The notes below the pieces were generated by a model that was not told the origin of the DNA, did no database searches, and was given only the letters and a program-made list of their open reading frames with translations. This document shows positions 14,160-22,433 of a DNA stretch of 28,051 bases, one piece after another; the first letter of the stretch is position 1; every line of letters starts with the position of its first letter. Origin of the DNA: Alphaproteobacteria bacterium. Its GTDB lineage: Bacteria; Pseudomonadota; Alphaproteobacteria; CAAGCB01; CAG-977. A program made the translations under genes and the position numbers. The stretch is from contig CAAGEK010000001.1 of the NCBI GenBank assembly GCA_900768845.1, positions 1 to 28,051 on the forward strand. The letters run 5' to 3'.

Positions 14160-15482
14160 CTACCCTCCGACACACGCATTCAAAGCCTGACGCATTTCGG
14201 CGGCCGAAGCTCCGCTTTGTTTGCTTTTTGCGAAACACTGCATCACGATTTCCGCATTTGCGGCGGCGCAATCGTCGGAAGCACGCTCCATGACGGCTTT
14301 CAACGCCGTGCGCAACAGAAAGATTTCCGCTTCGCCGCTGTCCTGCATACACAACAACGCCAGATTTTCAAAATCCCGCCCGTTGATTTCCCCGCATAAA
14401 AACGCGGCGAGCAACATCCCTTCGGAAACGGGTTCAAAATCAACGAATGCCGAAACCGCATTCAAATACCCCCGTCTGGCGTTTCCCGCTCCGACCGTTC
14501 CGTTTTCAAACGCGCCGCGTATCTTGCCGAACAAATCGGGATCTTCGGTTTCCAATCCGCACGAACACAGGAAAAGAGCGGCGTCCTCCTCCCCTTTTTG
14601 TTCGAACAGCCGCTTTATTTCCGCAAGCAACGCCGTTTTTGCACCGCTCGCCCGACTTCTGTTTTCATCCGTTTCCGTGCGCAAACAGATTTGCGCGAAA
14701 AAACGCATATTTTCCAAAACGCCGGCCGTCAGTCCGTACGGATTTTCATTTAAAAAAGCCTGTAAATCCGACCGGACGGCCTCTTCGTCCGTTTCATTCG
14801 CCGCCGCTTGACGCCATCTGGAAAAAATCCGCCATCCCTCAAACGCCTCGCGCTTTTTCACCGTCTTTTCTTTCAACGCCTCCCGTTCGCCGGTGGAAAA
14901 CAGGCTTCCCGCCCGACCGCCGTTGAAAAAATCCGCAACGACCGCCGGATCGACGTCCTTGCGGCTTTTCAAAACGCCCGCGGCAAATTCTTTCGCGGCC
15001 TTTTTTTCCAACAATCCCCTGACGGATTCGGGCAATCCCGATTCGGCGATGACCGCGCCGACGTCGGTGCAAACGTCGCCATATTCGTCCGGATTTTCAG
15101 CCAAAGCGTCCGCATGGGCTTCAATGGCGCGCTCCAAAGCTTTCGCCCGATCCGGAAAAGAGGACGCCACCTCGTTTTCCACACACTTTTTCAACAGCTT
15201 TTCCTGCAACTCGGAACAAACGTCGCGCAAGAAAAGAGCCGCTTTTTCACCGGATATTCCGGCCGTTTTTTCCTTTATCTCCGCGTCGAACTCCTCCAAC
15301 GCCCGTTCGACGGATTCGGGACGCCCGTCGCAGTCGCGGCACAATTCGTCCGATTTGCGCCTCAGACTTCCCAGAATTTCCGAACATTCGACCATTTCCG
15401 AACATTCCGCCGCACGACGCACTGCCGCCTCGGACGGATCGTTTTCCGGCGTAACGGCCGGCAAAATATTTATTTGGGGCAT
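14160..15482 (-). CDS. 440-residue helical phage protein of unknown function
   Basis: The product is almost wholly helical, acidic and Ala/Glu-rich, with an unusual number of Cys near the start (ECSEMVECSEILGSL, ELCRDCDGR, RDVCSELQEKLLKKC). I see no enzyme motif, no signal peptide and no membrane helix. AAGGAG lies 5 bases before the ATG. It lies between capsid and tail tubular A, after the capsid terminator, where podoviruses of the BPP-1 type carry structural or ejection proteins. It could be an internal core or ejection protein, or a minor head protein. I do not recognise the family. Confidence 0.7.
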   Translation of the reverse strand: MPQINILPAVTPENDPSEAAVRRAAECSEMVECSEILGSLRRKSDELCRDCDGRPESVERALEEFDAEIKEKTAGISGEKAALFLRDVCSELQEKLLKKCVENEVASSFPDRAKALERAIEAHADALAENPDEYGDVCTDVGAVIAESGLPESVRGLLEKKAAKEFAAGVLKSRKDVDPAVVADFFNGGRAGSLFSTGEREALKEKTVKKREAFEGWRIFSRWRQAAANETDEEAVRSDLQAFLNENPYGLTAGVLENMRFFAQICLRTETDENRSRASGAKTALLAEIKRLFEQKGEEDAALFLCSCGLETEDPDLFGKIRGAFENGTVGAGNARRGYLNAVSAFVDFEPVSEGMLLAAFLCGEINGRDFENLALLCMQDSGEAEIFLLRTALKAVMERASDDCAAANAEIVMQCFAKSKQSGASAAEMRQALNACVGG

Positions 15483-15510
15483 ATCGGCTCCTTTTTCCCG
15501 TTTGATAAAA

Positions 15511-15544
15511 AAACAAACGGCGAAGAATCGAATCTTCGCCGTTT
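15511..15544 (-). terminator. Terminator after phage capsid gene
   Basis: The arms AAACGGCGAAGA and TCTTCGCCGTTT form a 12-base stem with a 6-base loop. On the minus strand it is followed by TGTTTTTTT. It lies between the capsid stop (15555) and the start of the 440-residue gene. No clear promoter lies in the 30 bases before that gene. Confidence 0.8.
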
Positions 15545-15554
15545 TCGCCTTTTT

Positions 15555-16451
15555 TTATTCTTTGCAGTTCACCCGAACGACCAATTCCTCTTGCATACGC
15601 GTCGCACCGATGGACATTTCATAGTAAACCTGCGTTGCGAAACATTTATCGTCGCGTTCGGTGATTTTTCCGACGATATCCTGACCGATCCCCAGCTTGA
15701 CCCCGTCGCAATGGAACGCCAGACACGAACGGCCGATTTTCTTTTCCGAAGCGACGACTTCGGGCAAAATCAAACTGCCGTCGGATTTTTTCGCGTTCAG
15801 CTGAACGAATTTGAATCCCATGAAATTGTCCAGCTCGCCGCGCACCAAAGCCTTGGCCGAAGCGTAATCGGCGGACGTGACTTTCGTTTCGCTCAACAAA
15901 TCGTCCAGCTGGTAAGCGGACAATACGACATAGCGGCCTTCCGCGGGCACGTCGTTTGCGTCGAAAAGGCGTTTGATCTGACGCAACTTGTCGAACGTGA
16001 ACTTTGTTTCGCAATCGGCGTCGATAATCTGGGTTGCCGGCAAAGTCACGGCCGTCGCCCCCGTTTCGCCGCTGTAAGCCGTCCCCAAAGCGGCTTCGAC
16101 GATCGCCTGATCCATTGCGCGCCCCATCGCCCATGCCGCGGCGTTGGCATAATCGCTGACAGGATCGATCAGCATACGCACTTTGTCGTCATTATCGATC
16201 AAATCCGCCCAGTTGTAGGTTTCCAACGTCAGCCGACGGCGTTTATGAGGCGTGTCCATCTGCGGCGTGTCGGCATGACGCGTCGTTTTCTTCACTGCGG
16301 CGACCTGACCGATCTGGTCGATATAAGCGTGCTTGCCCCTGACCGTTTCGACGCCGACCAGCGAGCGCAACTTCGATCCTTTTTGCTGAACCAAAGCCTG
16401 AACGTTGCCGCAATACTGTGCAACCAAAGAATTTGTAATGTTTACACTCAT
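15555..16451 (-). CDS. Phage major capsid protein
   Basis: The 298-residue product begins MSVNITNSLVAQYCGNVQAL and carries the pattern of the podovirus capsid family known as Phage_capsid_2. Visible parts are GKHAYIDQIG, the KRRRLTLETYNWADLIDNDD segment (about residues 66-85), DANDVPAEGRYVVLSAYQLD (about 164-183), and LAFHCDGVKLGIGQDI near the end. It should take the HK97 fold and form the icosahedral shell. GAGGG lies just before the ATG. The frame open to 16523 passes through a terminator hairpin and is not used. It is flanked by terminators on both sides. Confidence 0.85.
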   Translation of the reverse strand: MSVNITNSLVAQYCGNVQALVQQKGSKLRSLVGVETVRGKHAYIDQIGQVAAVKKTTRHADTPQMDTPHKRRRLTLETYNWADLIDNDDKVRMLIDPVSDYANAAAWAMGRAMDQAIVEAALGTAYSGETGATAVTLPATQIIDADCETKFTFDKLRQIKRLFDANDVPAEGRYVVLSAYQLDDLLSETKVTSADYASAKALVRGELDNFMGFKFVQLNAKKSDGSLILPEVVASEKKIGRSCLAFHCDGVKLGIGQDIVGKITERDDKCFATQVYYEMSIGATRMQEELVVRVNCKE

Positions 16452-16480
16452 TTTTCCCTCTGTAAAACTGTTCATGACAT

Positions 16481-16504
16481 AAAAAAATCCCCGAACTTCG
16501 GGGA
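16481..16504 (-). terminator. Terminator between scaffold and capsid genes
   Basis: TCCCCGA and TCGGGGA pair around three bases and are followed by seven T on the minus strand, directly before the capsid leader. A second hairpin (CTGTGAC/GTCACAG around 16509-16525) precedes it. Together with the terminator after the capsid gene they enclose the capsid gene. Confidence 0.7.
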
Positions 16505-16524
16505 CAGCCTGTGACGCGGTCACA

Positions 16525-16654
16525 GAAAAAAGACGGTGTCGTCTTTATTTTGTAACCGGCGGCGGCCTGATAAAAAACGGGAAAAGCGGAAAACATCCCG
16601 TTTTTCCCGTAAGCTTCCGTATGACCGGAAACATTCGTAAAGCCGCAATCCGCG
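16525..16654. other. Hairpin-rich gap between scaffold and capsid
   Basis: This is non-coding, with inverted repeats including AAAACGGGA (about 16576) against TCCCGTTTT (about 16596). With 16452-16524 it makes a 200-base leader before the capsid gene, unusual in an operon whose other genes overlap. A capsid promoter may hide here, but I cannot name a convincing -35/-10 pair. Confidence 0.4.
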
Positions 16655-17233
16655 TTATTCCCCGCACAAACGACGGCGCAGGGCGTAAACTTTGTTGACG
16701 ATGCTGTCGTGCGAAGGATCGGCGGCGGACATATACGCTTTTTGAGCCATCAGGCGGCAGATTTCGTCCTTCAAACGCCCGTCGGACATAAAATCCTGAC
16801 GTCTTTCCCCGATCAATCCCCTGTCTTCGCCCAACACTTCGGACAATTTCATCAAAAACGACACGACTTCGCGGCAATCGGCTATCCCGCTGGCGTTCAT
16901 GAATTGCAACGTATCGTCCCCTCCGAAACGCCGGATCAGATCGACCGCGCCCTTTCTGCGGATTTCGTAACGGTCGCCGAACTCGCGGCGCAAAGCCTCT
17001 TCGGATTCCGAACGGGAGCGGTCCAAATCGTTTTTCGATTTTTCCATCAGCCTGATTGCGCCTTTGACCATCCAATTCCATACGGATTCGGACTGTTCGG
17101 GCGTCATCCCGATTTCGTGCGCCAGATTTTCAAAATCCTCCATCGCTTCGGGATCGATGATTTCCTCTGCGATCGCGGCGGAAAAATCCGCATCTCCGCT
17201 ATTATTCGTATCTGTCATTTCCATATCTGTCAT
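16655..17233 (-). CDS. Phage scaffolding protein
   Basis: The 192-residue product is acidic at the start (DFSAAIAEEIIDPEAMEDFE), then helical and highly charged (MEKSKNDLDRSRSESEEALRREFG), with a basic C-terminus (VYALRRRLCGE). This is the usual architecture of podovirus scaffolds, whose basic end binds the capsid protein. The place directly before the capsid gene supports it. The start at 17233 overlaps the preceding gene by 32 bases; later ATG codons at 17224 and 17218 are also possible. The family call rests on position and composition. Confidence 0.7.
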   Translation of the reverse strand: MTDMEMTDTNNSGDADFSAAIAEEIIDPEAMEDFENLAHEIGMTPEQSESVWNWMVKGAIRLMEKSKNDLDRSRSESEEALRREFGDRYEIRRKGAVDLIRRFGGDDTLQFMNASGIADCREVVSFLMKLSEVLGEDRGLIGERRQDFMSDGRLKDEICRLMAQKAYMSAADPSHDSIVNKVYALRRRLCGE

Positions 17234-17534
17234 TTCGATTTCCTTCCGTTTCCAACAACAGTTCCGTCAGGCGTCGTTCATCAAAGCCCGACATTTTCAC
17301 AATATCCAGAAAAGCCGCCCTTTTGCCGTCGTAAAACGCACTGGCCGCCCCGAACCCCGCACCGCCCGACACGTCCGTAACGGGTTCGGTCAATTTGCAC
17401 TTCACGGCCAAATCCGATAAAACCCTTCTGCCGTCTTCGCTGCCGAACACGGCCTTGTAAGATTGAACCAAAGCCAGCGTCCGGCGGATTTTCTCCTTTT
17501 TGGAAAACATACGTTTCCACAAATTTTCATTCAT
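17202..17534 (-). CDS. Bbp19-like phage protein
   Basis: The 110-residue product has the pattern of Bordetella phage BPP-1 protein Bbp19: VFGSEDGRRVLSDLAVKCKL (about residues 30-49), then AFYDGKRAAFLDIVKMSGFD. The role of this family is poorly known; it is found beside the portal and scaffold genes. The ATG overlaps the portal stop by 8 bases with GAGGG just before it, so expression is coupled. The C-terminal repeat NRNDRYGNDRYE lies where the scaffold gene begins. Confidence 0.7.
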   Translation of the reverse strand: MNENLWKRMFSKKEKIRRTLALVQSYKAVFGSEDGRRVLSDLAVKCKLTEPVTDVSGGAGFGAASAFYDGKRAAFLDIVKMSGFDERRLTELLLETEGNRNDRYGNDRYE

Positions 17535-19041
17535 TTTCCCTCATCCTTTTCATTTCGGCGGCGGAACGGACGGCCGTTTCCGGCGCGCCGAACATTTTGC
17601 CGATTTGCCGGACGATCTCTTCGGCGTTAAAAACCTTTCCCGCTTCGGGGTTCAGCGAAACGACCGGCGAAGAGGCTTCCAGCGTTCTCAACACGGCCTG
17701 CGCCTCCTGCCGTTTCTGCATCATCGCCAGCGGAGAAACGTATTCCACGCCGATTTCCGCCGTATCGCCCCGTGGCGGCAAAGGAATCTTGCCGTGACGC
17801 AACAACAACCCGAAAACGCGGTCGATCATCGGATCAAGCAGCTCGGTTTGAATCCGTCCCGCGACAGGCCCCATCAAACGCATTTTCTCTTCGTTGCGAA
17901 TGAGGCTTTCCGTCGCCGTCATCTGAACGTTTCCGGCACTCATCAGCCGGTCGTTGAAAAACGCCGCACGGATGCGTTCCCTGATTTCGTTCATAATGTC
18001 CAATCCGACGGACGAGTTCGCCCCCGAAGAAAAGGCTTTGGGCGGTTCTCCGCTGTAACGGATGATTCCCCCGGGGACTGTGGCGGCGGGCGCGAACTGG
18101 TCGTCGTCGCGCACCAGCAAAGGCGGCCTGTTCGCAAGTTGGGCGGAAATGATCGTTTCTTTCATCATTTCCTGAATCATCTTGATGTCGGGTAACACCG
18201 AAACGGCGGGAGAACGTCCGTAAACCTCGCCCGTCGCCTTGCTCCAGCGCACAATCATCAGAGGCATTTCTTCAAACCCGCCGGAAAACAGGACGTGCCG
18301 TTCGTTTTTCAAGACGTAGACCGACGATACCGGCTTGTCGACGCCGCACGGCGTGCCGCCGGAAGCATTCGGACGGACGGCGTGGACGATTTCCGACAAA
18401 ACGTCCCCTTTGCCCTGCCCGACCTGAAACCTCATGCTTTCCGGCAAAGCGGAAACGCCCCACGTTTTTGCTATATCCGACAAAGACATTTTAAAAACGC
18501 GGTAAACGGTGTCAATTTGCCCGACGGCGTTCTCTTCAATGAACAATTCTCCCAAAAAGCGCGATTGAAACAGCAAACAGTCTTTGTTTTCATTCCATCC
18601 GACATACAACCCCGCCGTTCCCAACACCGCCAAATCCAGATAAACTTCATGAATATTCGTGGCGAACCCTGCGGCGGCGCGGGAAATTTCGTCGCGCATG
18701 ACGCGTTCGGCGTTTTCCAACCACCTTGCCCGATCCCGTCCCGCACGTTCGCCGTCCGCTCCGCCCTTCGCCGTCAAAGCGAACCACTTTCCCGACGGGT
18801 TCGTCATCAGTCCGTGCATTCCCGCCGCCAGCAATTCCGCCGCATTGACCGCCGTCGTTTCAAACAATTTCCTGCCACGCGGCGCGCCGGCGGTTTGATA
18901 AAACGAAAAATCGGCCTTTCTGGGCAAAACCAGCTCGGAAACCTCCTGCCACGTTTTTTCAAAATTCAAACGGGCGGATTTCAACGTTTCCGCCCGTTCG
19001 ACGATTTCATTCGCCAAAGAATCCGTATCCGACATCTTCAC
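17527..19041 (-). CDS. Phage portal (head-to-tail connector) protein
   Basis: The product has about 504 residues, normal for podovirus connectors. The conserved start has FEKTWQEVSELVLPRKADF (about residues 29-47), then GRKLFETTAVNAAELLAAGM and HGLMTNPSGKWFAL. The middle has VGWNENKDCLLFQSRFLGE and the C-terminal part has MTATESLIRNEEKMRLMGPV, all typical of the T7/BPP-1 connector family. It forms the dodecameric gate for DNA packaging. The GTG at 19041 overlaps the upstream stop as GTGA; an ATG two codons later (19035) is an alternative. The terminase that should dock here is absent from the window. Confidence 0.88.
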   Translation of the reverse strand: MKMSDTDSLANEIVERAETLKSARLNFEKTWQEVSELVLPRKADFSFYQTAGAPRGRKLFETTAVNAAELLAAGMHGLMTNPSGKWFALTAKGGADGERAGRDRARWLENAERVMRDEISRAAAGFATNIHEVYLDLAVLGTAGLYVGWNENKDCLLFQSRFLGELFIEENAVGQIDTVYRVFKMSLSDIAKTWGVSALPESMRFQVGQGKGDVLSEIVHAVRPNASGGTPCGVDKPVSSVYVLKNERHVLFSGGFEEMPLMIVRWSKATGEVYGRSPAVSVLPDIKMIQEMMKETIISAQLANRPPLLVRDDDQFAPAATVPGGIIRYSGEPPKAFSSGANSSVGLDIMNEIRERIRAAFFNDRLMSAGNVQMTATESLIRNEEKMRLMGPVAGRIQTELLDPMIDRVFGLLLRHGKIPLPPRGDTAEIGVEYVSPLAMMQKRQEAQAVLRTLEASSPVVSLNPEAGKVFNAEEIVRQIGKMFGAPETAVRSAAEMKRMRENE

Positions 19042-19361
19042 CGTCCCAGCAAAGTTTTCCGCCCGCCCAAACCTTCGCGGCTTTTAGCCCCCAGAAGCCC
19101 CGCGAAAACCACGTCCGATCCCGCGCCGCGTTTGCGCTTTTTTTCCAAATCGTTTTGAAACGCGATTTCCGCCGAATTGTCCTCTTGAACTTCGTCAAGT
19201 TGCATCAACGCTTCGTCTTGACGTTCCTTTATCTGAGCCTCTTTTTTTTCGTTTTTCATAAAACCGATGCCCATTCCGATCGGCCCAAGCAAAGCCCACG
19301 GTGAAAACAGCACTTTTCCGATTTTTCTGAACCCTTTCTTCAATTCCGTCCCAAGTCCCAT
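19038..19361 (-). CDS. First gene of phage operon, small membrane-like protein
   Basis: The 107-residue product has a basic start (MGLGTELKKGFRKIGKVLF), one hydrophobic Gly-rich segment (SPWALLGPIGMGIGFM) and a charged helical end with KKEAQIKERQDEALMQLDEV and DLEKKRKRGAGSD. AAAGGA lies before the ATG at 19361 and the gene couples to the portal by GTGA. Small proteins of this kind occur next to podovirus portals, but I do not know a function. It is the first frame after the operon promoter and leader terminator. Confidence 0.65.
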   Translation of the reverse strand: MGLGTELKKGFRKIGKVLFSPWALLGPIGMGIGFMKNEKKEAQIKERQDEALMQLDEVQEDNSAEIAFQNDLEKKRKRGAGSDVVFAGLLGAKSREGLGGRKTLLGR

Positions 19362-19381
19362 TGATTTATCCTTTCCCGTAA

Positions 19382-19408
19382 AAAAAACGCCCGCAAAAGC
19401 GGACGTTT
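19382..19408 (-). terminator. Leader terminator before the phage operon
   Basis: The minus strand reads ACGTCCGC, TTTT, GCGGGCGT, then seven T: an 8-base stem with one G-T pair. It stands between the promoter-like site at 19437-19465 and the first phage start at 19361, with no gene on the minus strand upstream of it in the window. It could therefore attenuate the operon. Confidence 0.8.
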
Positions 19409-19425
19409 AAAACACACGATTTTTT

Positions 19426-19441
19426 ATTGTAGACCTACAAT
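19426..19441. promoter_or_regulatory. Perfect operator-like palindrome
   Basis: ATTGTAG and CTACAAT flank two bases. The palindrome overlaps the -10 of the minus-strand promoter, as expected for a repressor site. No repressor gene is visible nearby. Confidence 0.6.
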
Positions 19442-19465
19442 GTCACATTTTTTTCTACTTGTCAA
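19437..19465 (-). promoter_or_regulatory. Candidate promoter of the phage late operon
   Basis: The minus strand has a consensus TTGACA, 17 bases, then CATTGT (a 3 of 6 match to the -10). The strong -35 and weak -10 overlapped by a palindrome suggest a regulated promoter. Confidence 0.45.
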
Positions 19466-19537
19466 CACATTTTGTTGTTATTTTTGTTTTTTATTCATTT
19501 CATCCCGCATCGCGGCGCAAACCTTTTCATAAGAACA

Positions 19538-19566
19538 TTGAACAAACGGAATTATTGCTTTACATT
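19538..19566 (+). promoter_or_regulatory. Promoter of the glycan operon
   Basis: TTGAAC, 17 bases, then TACATT, 44 bases before the ATG of the first glycosyltransferase. It faces away from the phage promoter across a 250-base gap. Confidence 0.5.
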
Positions 19567-19610
19567 GTCAAACAAATGTCCCCTTCCAGAATTTGAAAAC
19601 GGAAACATCA

Positions 19611-21332
19611 ATGCCCGCTACGGAAAACCGTATTTTCTTCTCTGTCATCATGCCGACATACAACCGCGCTTTTTGCATCAGACAGGCGGTTGACGCTCTG
19701 TTAAACCAGACACACCGTGATTTCGAACTGATTATTGTGGATGACGGTTCATCGGACGAAACGGCGGATTTAATCCGCTCCGCTTATGCCCGGGATTTGG
19801 AATCCGGCAGATTGCGCTTTCTTCCCCAAGAAAGGAACGCAGGCGTTTGCACCGCCCGAAACAAAGGGTTGGAAGCGGCGCGCTACGATTGGATCGCCTA
19901 TGCCGATACGGATAACGTTCCGCGCCCCGATTTTCTGGAAACCTTCGCACAGGGCATTCGCGAACACGACGCCGAATGTTTTTACGCCTCCGTTTATCAC
20001 ATCTTTTCAAAAAAAGTGTTCGGCTCCCCCTCCTTTGTTTACAAACATCTGCTGAAAGGCAACCAGATCGATTTGGGCGCGTTCGTCCATTCAAAGCGTT
20101 TGTACCGGAAGTTGGGAGGATTCGACACAAGGCTGACCCGATTGGTCGATTGGGATTTGATTTTGACATACACGAAAACGAATCCGCCTGTTTTTCTGGA
20201 TAGAATCGTCTTGGATTACAATGATTCGGACGGTTTTAAACGCATTTCCAACACCGCCGCGTTTGACGACAACAAAAAACGCATCCAGCGCAAGCACGCC
20301 CCCCTGATGTTCCGCCTGTTCAACAAGCAAAAACAAAACGGCAAAAAGATTTATACCGTTTTCGGCTTTTCGTTTTCCGTAAAATCGAATCCGCCGCTTT
20401 TCCGCAAAAAGAAAGTCAAAAAAGCCGATCCCTCGGCAAAACCGTTTAAATCCGCCGCACCGTCAAAGCTTTGTTTCCGGTTGAAAACCTTGTTCGCGAC
20501 AAACAAAGAACGCCGCCGCGTTTTAAAATCGGCCTATGATCAAAAAAAGCTCGATTCCGTGCGAATCGGAGCCGTATATAACCTGTTCGACGCGGAGGAA
20601 TTGCTGGAAGCGTCGATCCGCTCCGTACGATCCTGTGTCGATTACGTCGCCGTTGTTTACCAAACGGTATCGAATTACGGAAAACCCGCAAACGAAGGTC
20701 TGGAAGACCTGTTGTCCCGCCTGATGTCCGACGGGCTGATTGACGAGATTTACCGGTATATGCCCGAACTGTCCGAAGGCGGGGCGTGGAACGAACGCAG
20801 AAAGCGCAATATCGGTTTGGAAATGGCGCGACGCAAGGGATGTTCCCACTTTTTGGGCATGGATGCGGATGAATTTTACAAGCCGGAAGAATTCAACGCC
20901 GCCAAAGCCTTTATCGTCAAACACGACATCGACACATCGGCCTGCGGGTTGTTCGGCTATGTCAAACGTCCCGAATGGCAACGGATTTCCCCTTCACCCG
21001 TCGACGTGCCGTTTTTGATGAAAATCAAAAAATCGTCCGTTTTGGGAACGGGAAAATACTTCCCCGAAAAAGTCGACCCGACGCGCACCGTCTATCCAGT
21101 CGGACGCTTTTTCCGGTTTTCATCGGACGTCGTGATGATGCATCACATGAATTTTGTCAGAAAAGATTTGCACGTCAAATATCAAAACTCGTCTTTTAAC
21201 GACAACGACGCGACAAAATATGAAAAAATGTTGGAACGCATCGATTCGATAAACAACTACCAAGGCCCTCCCGACGATTTCGAAGGATCGCCCGTCCGTG
21301 ACGCCGGCAATGTCTTCGGCGTTTCTTTCTGA
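19611..21332 (+). CDS. Two-domain glycosyltransferase (GT2 plus GT2-like)
   Basis: The 573-residue protein starts with a GT-A family 2 domain: FSVIMPTYNRAF (10-21), LIIVDDGSSDET (40-51), the substrate loop ERNAGVCTARNKGLE (74-88), and the metal-binding DTD at 99-101. From about residue 317 a second domain begins (SVRIGAVYNLFDAEELLEAS) with its own DxD in GMDADEFY (416-423) and a His-rich VMMHHMNF near the end. The two are joined by a basic linker holding KKIYTVFGFSFSVKS (245-259). It probably transfers two sugars to a surface glycan. ATG 19611 is chosen over TTG 19593; the ribosome binding site is weak. It is followed after 15 bases by a deacetylase gene. Confidence 0.85.
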   Translation: MPATENRIFFSVIMPTYNRAFCIRQAVDALLNQTHRDFELIIVDDGSSDETADLIRSAYARDLESGRLRFLPQERNAGVCTARNKGLEAARYDWIAYADTDNVPRPDFLETFAQGIREHDAECFYASVYHIFSKKVFGSPSFVYKHLLKGNQIDLGAFVHSKRLYRKLGGFDTRLTRLVDWDLILTYTKTNPPVFLDRIVLDYNDSDGFKRISNTAAFDDNKKRIQRKHAPLMFRLFNKQKQNGKKIYTVFGFSFSVKSNPPLFRKKKVKKADPSAKPFKSAAPSKLCFRLKTLFATNKERRRVLKSAYDQKKLDSVRIGAVYNLFDAEELLEASIRSVRSCVDYVAVVYQTVSNYGKPANEGLEDLLSRLMSDGLIDEIYRYMPELSEGGAWNERRKRNIGLEMARRKGCSHFLGMDADEFYKPEEFNAAKAFIVKHDIDTSACGLFGYVKRPEWQRISPSPVDVPFLMKIKKSSVLGTGKYFPEKVDPTRTVYPVGRFFRFSSDVVMMHHMNFVRKDLHVKYQNSSFNDNDATKYEKMLERIDSINNYQGPPDDFEGSPVRDAGNVFGVSF

Positions 21333-21347
21333 GCAAAGGCGGTTGCC

Positions 21348-22433
21348 ATGAGGAACGGTATCATCTGGATGCTTCATCGTGTCGCGCCGGCGCACCCGGA
21401 AAACCTGATTTACGGGTTGGATTCATCTTTGCGCATATCGCCCGACCATCTGGCGATACAGATTATCCGCGCAAAAGAAAAAGGGGCGCGCTTCGTTTCC
21501 ATTGACGATTTTTTGGAAAACAAAAAAAACGGCGCAAGCCGCCCTTCCGACATTTGCATTACAATCGACGACGGTTTCAAAGACATTTACGAATACGCTT
21601 TTCCCGTTTTTAAAAAATACGGAACGCCTTTCGTTTTTTATGTTTCGTCGGATTTCATTGACAACGGTTTTAAAAACTGTCTGAAACCCGAAGCGGACGG
21701 TATGATGCAGATGATGGACGTCATTTCACGCCGTCAGGAACTGACACTTGACGGAAAACCGGTGAAATCCGCCTCTTTGCAAGAAAAACAGCAGGCTTTT
21801 TCATCATTCTGGCAAGCCTTTATCAAACGGAAGGAAGCTTTTCCCGCAATGTCGGGATACGATATTTTCCGCGCCCTTTTCCCCGAAGAAGATCTTGATT
21901 TCGACGGTTATAAACGGCGTTTCCTGTGTACTTGGGACGAATTAAGGGAAATGGCGGCGCATCCTTTGTGTACGATCGGTTCGCACGGCGTTTCGCATCA
22001 ATGGCTGAGTTTGATGAACGACGGACAAACTTTGGAACGGGAATTCAGCGCAAGCAAACAAGCCATCGAACAGGGAACCGGAAAAGAAATTTTCCATTTC
22101 AGCTACCCGTACGGACAATACAACGCCGGCGTTGTTGCGTTAGCCCGCAAACATTTCCGCTCTGCCGTCGCCATCAAACCGCCCGACGGGACGGAACGGC
22201 GTTTTACGGTATCTTCGGACGACGACTTCGCCCTGCCGCGCATATCCGTCCAAGAAAACGTCGCGCTTCCCGCCTATCTGGGCGTTTCCGCGCTGACCCC
22301 CTCCCTTACGAAACGGGAACGCCTGAAGCGGCTGTTCCGGAAAGCCTTCAATTTCGAGCGCAAAGGCCGCAAACGCATCCTGACGTTTTGTTTTTTGAAA
22401 ATAAAGTTCAAATCCGGAAAGGATGCGACCTGA
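21348..22433 (+). CDS. Polysaccharide deacetylase (NodB family, CE4)
   Basis: The 361-residue product has the NodB motifs: catalytic Asp pair in ITIDDGF (71-77), the metal-binding His pair in GSHGVSHQWLS (His213 and His217), and FSYPYGQYN (251-259). A roughly 110-residue insertion lies between the first two motifs. It removes acetyl groups from N-acetyl sugars, probably on the glycan built by its neighbours, in place of peptidoglycan. There is no signal peptide, so a cytoplasmic or membrane-edge site is implied. The C-terminal segment GRKRILTFCFLKIKFKSG resembles the basic/hydrophobic tag of the other three glycan proteins. It overlaps the next gene at TGATG. Confidence 0.85.
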   Translation: MRNGIIWMLHRVAPAHPENLIYGLDSSLRISPDHLAIQIIRAKEKGARFVSIDDFLENKKNGASRPSDICITIDDGFKDIYEYAFPVFKKYGTPFVFYVSSDFIDNGFKNCLKPEADGMMQMMDVISRRQELTLDGKPVKSASLQEKQQAFSSFWQAFIKRKEAFPAMSGYDIFRALFPEEDLDFDGYKRRFLCTWDELREMAAHPLCTIGSHGVSHQWLSLMNDGQTLEREFSASKQAIEQGTGKEIFHFSYPYGQYNAGVVALARKHFRSAVAIKPPDGTERRFTVSSDDDFALPRISVQENVALPAYLGVSALTPSLTKRERLKRLFRKAFNFERKGRKRILTFCFLKIKFKSGKDAT

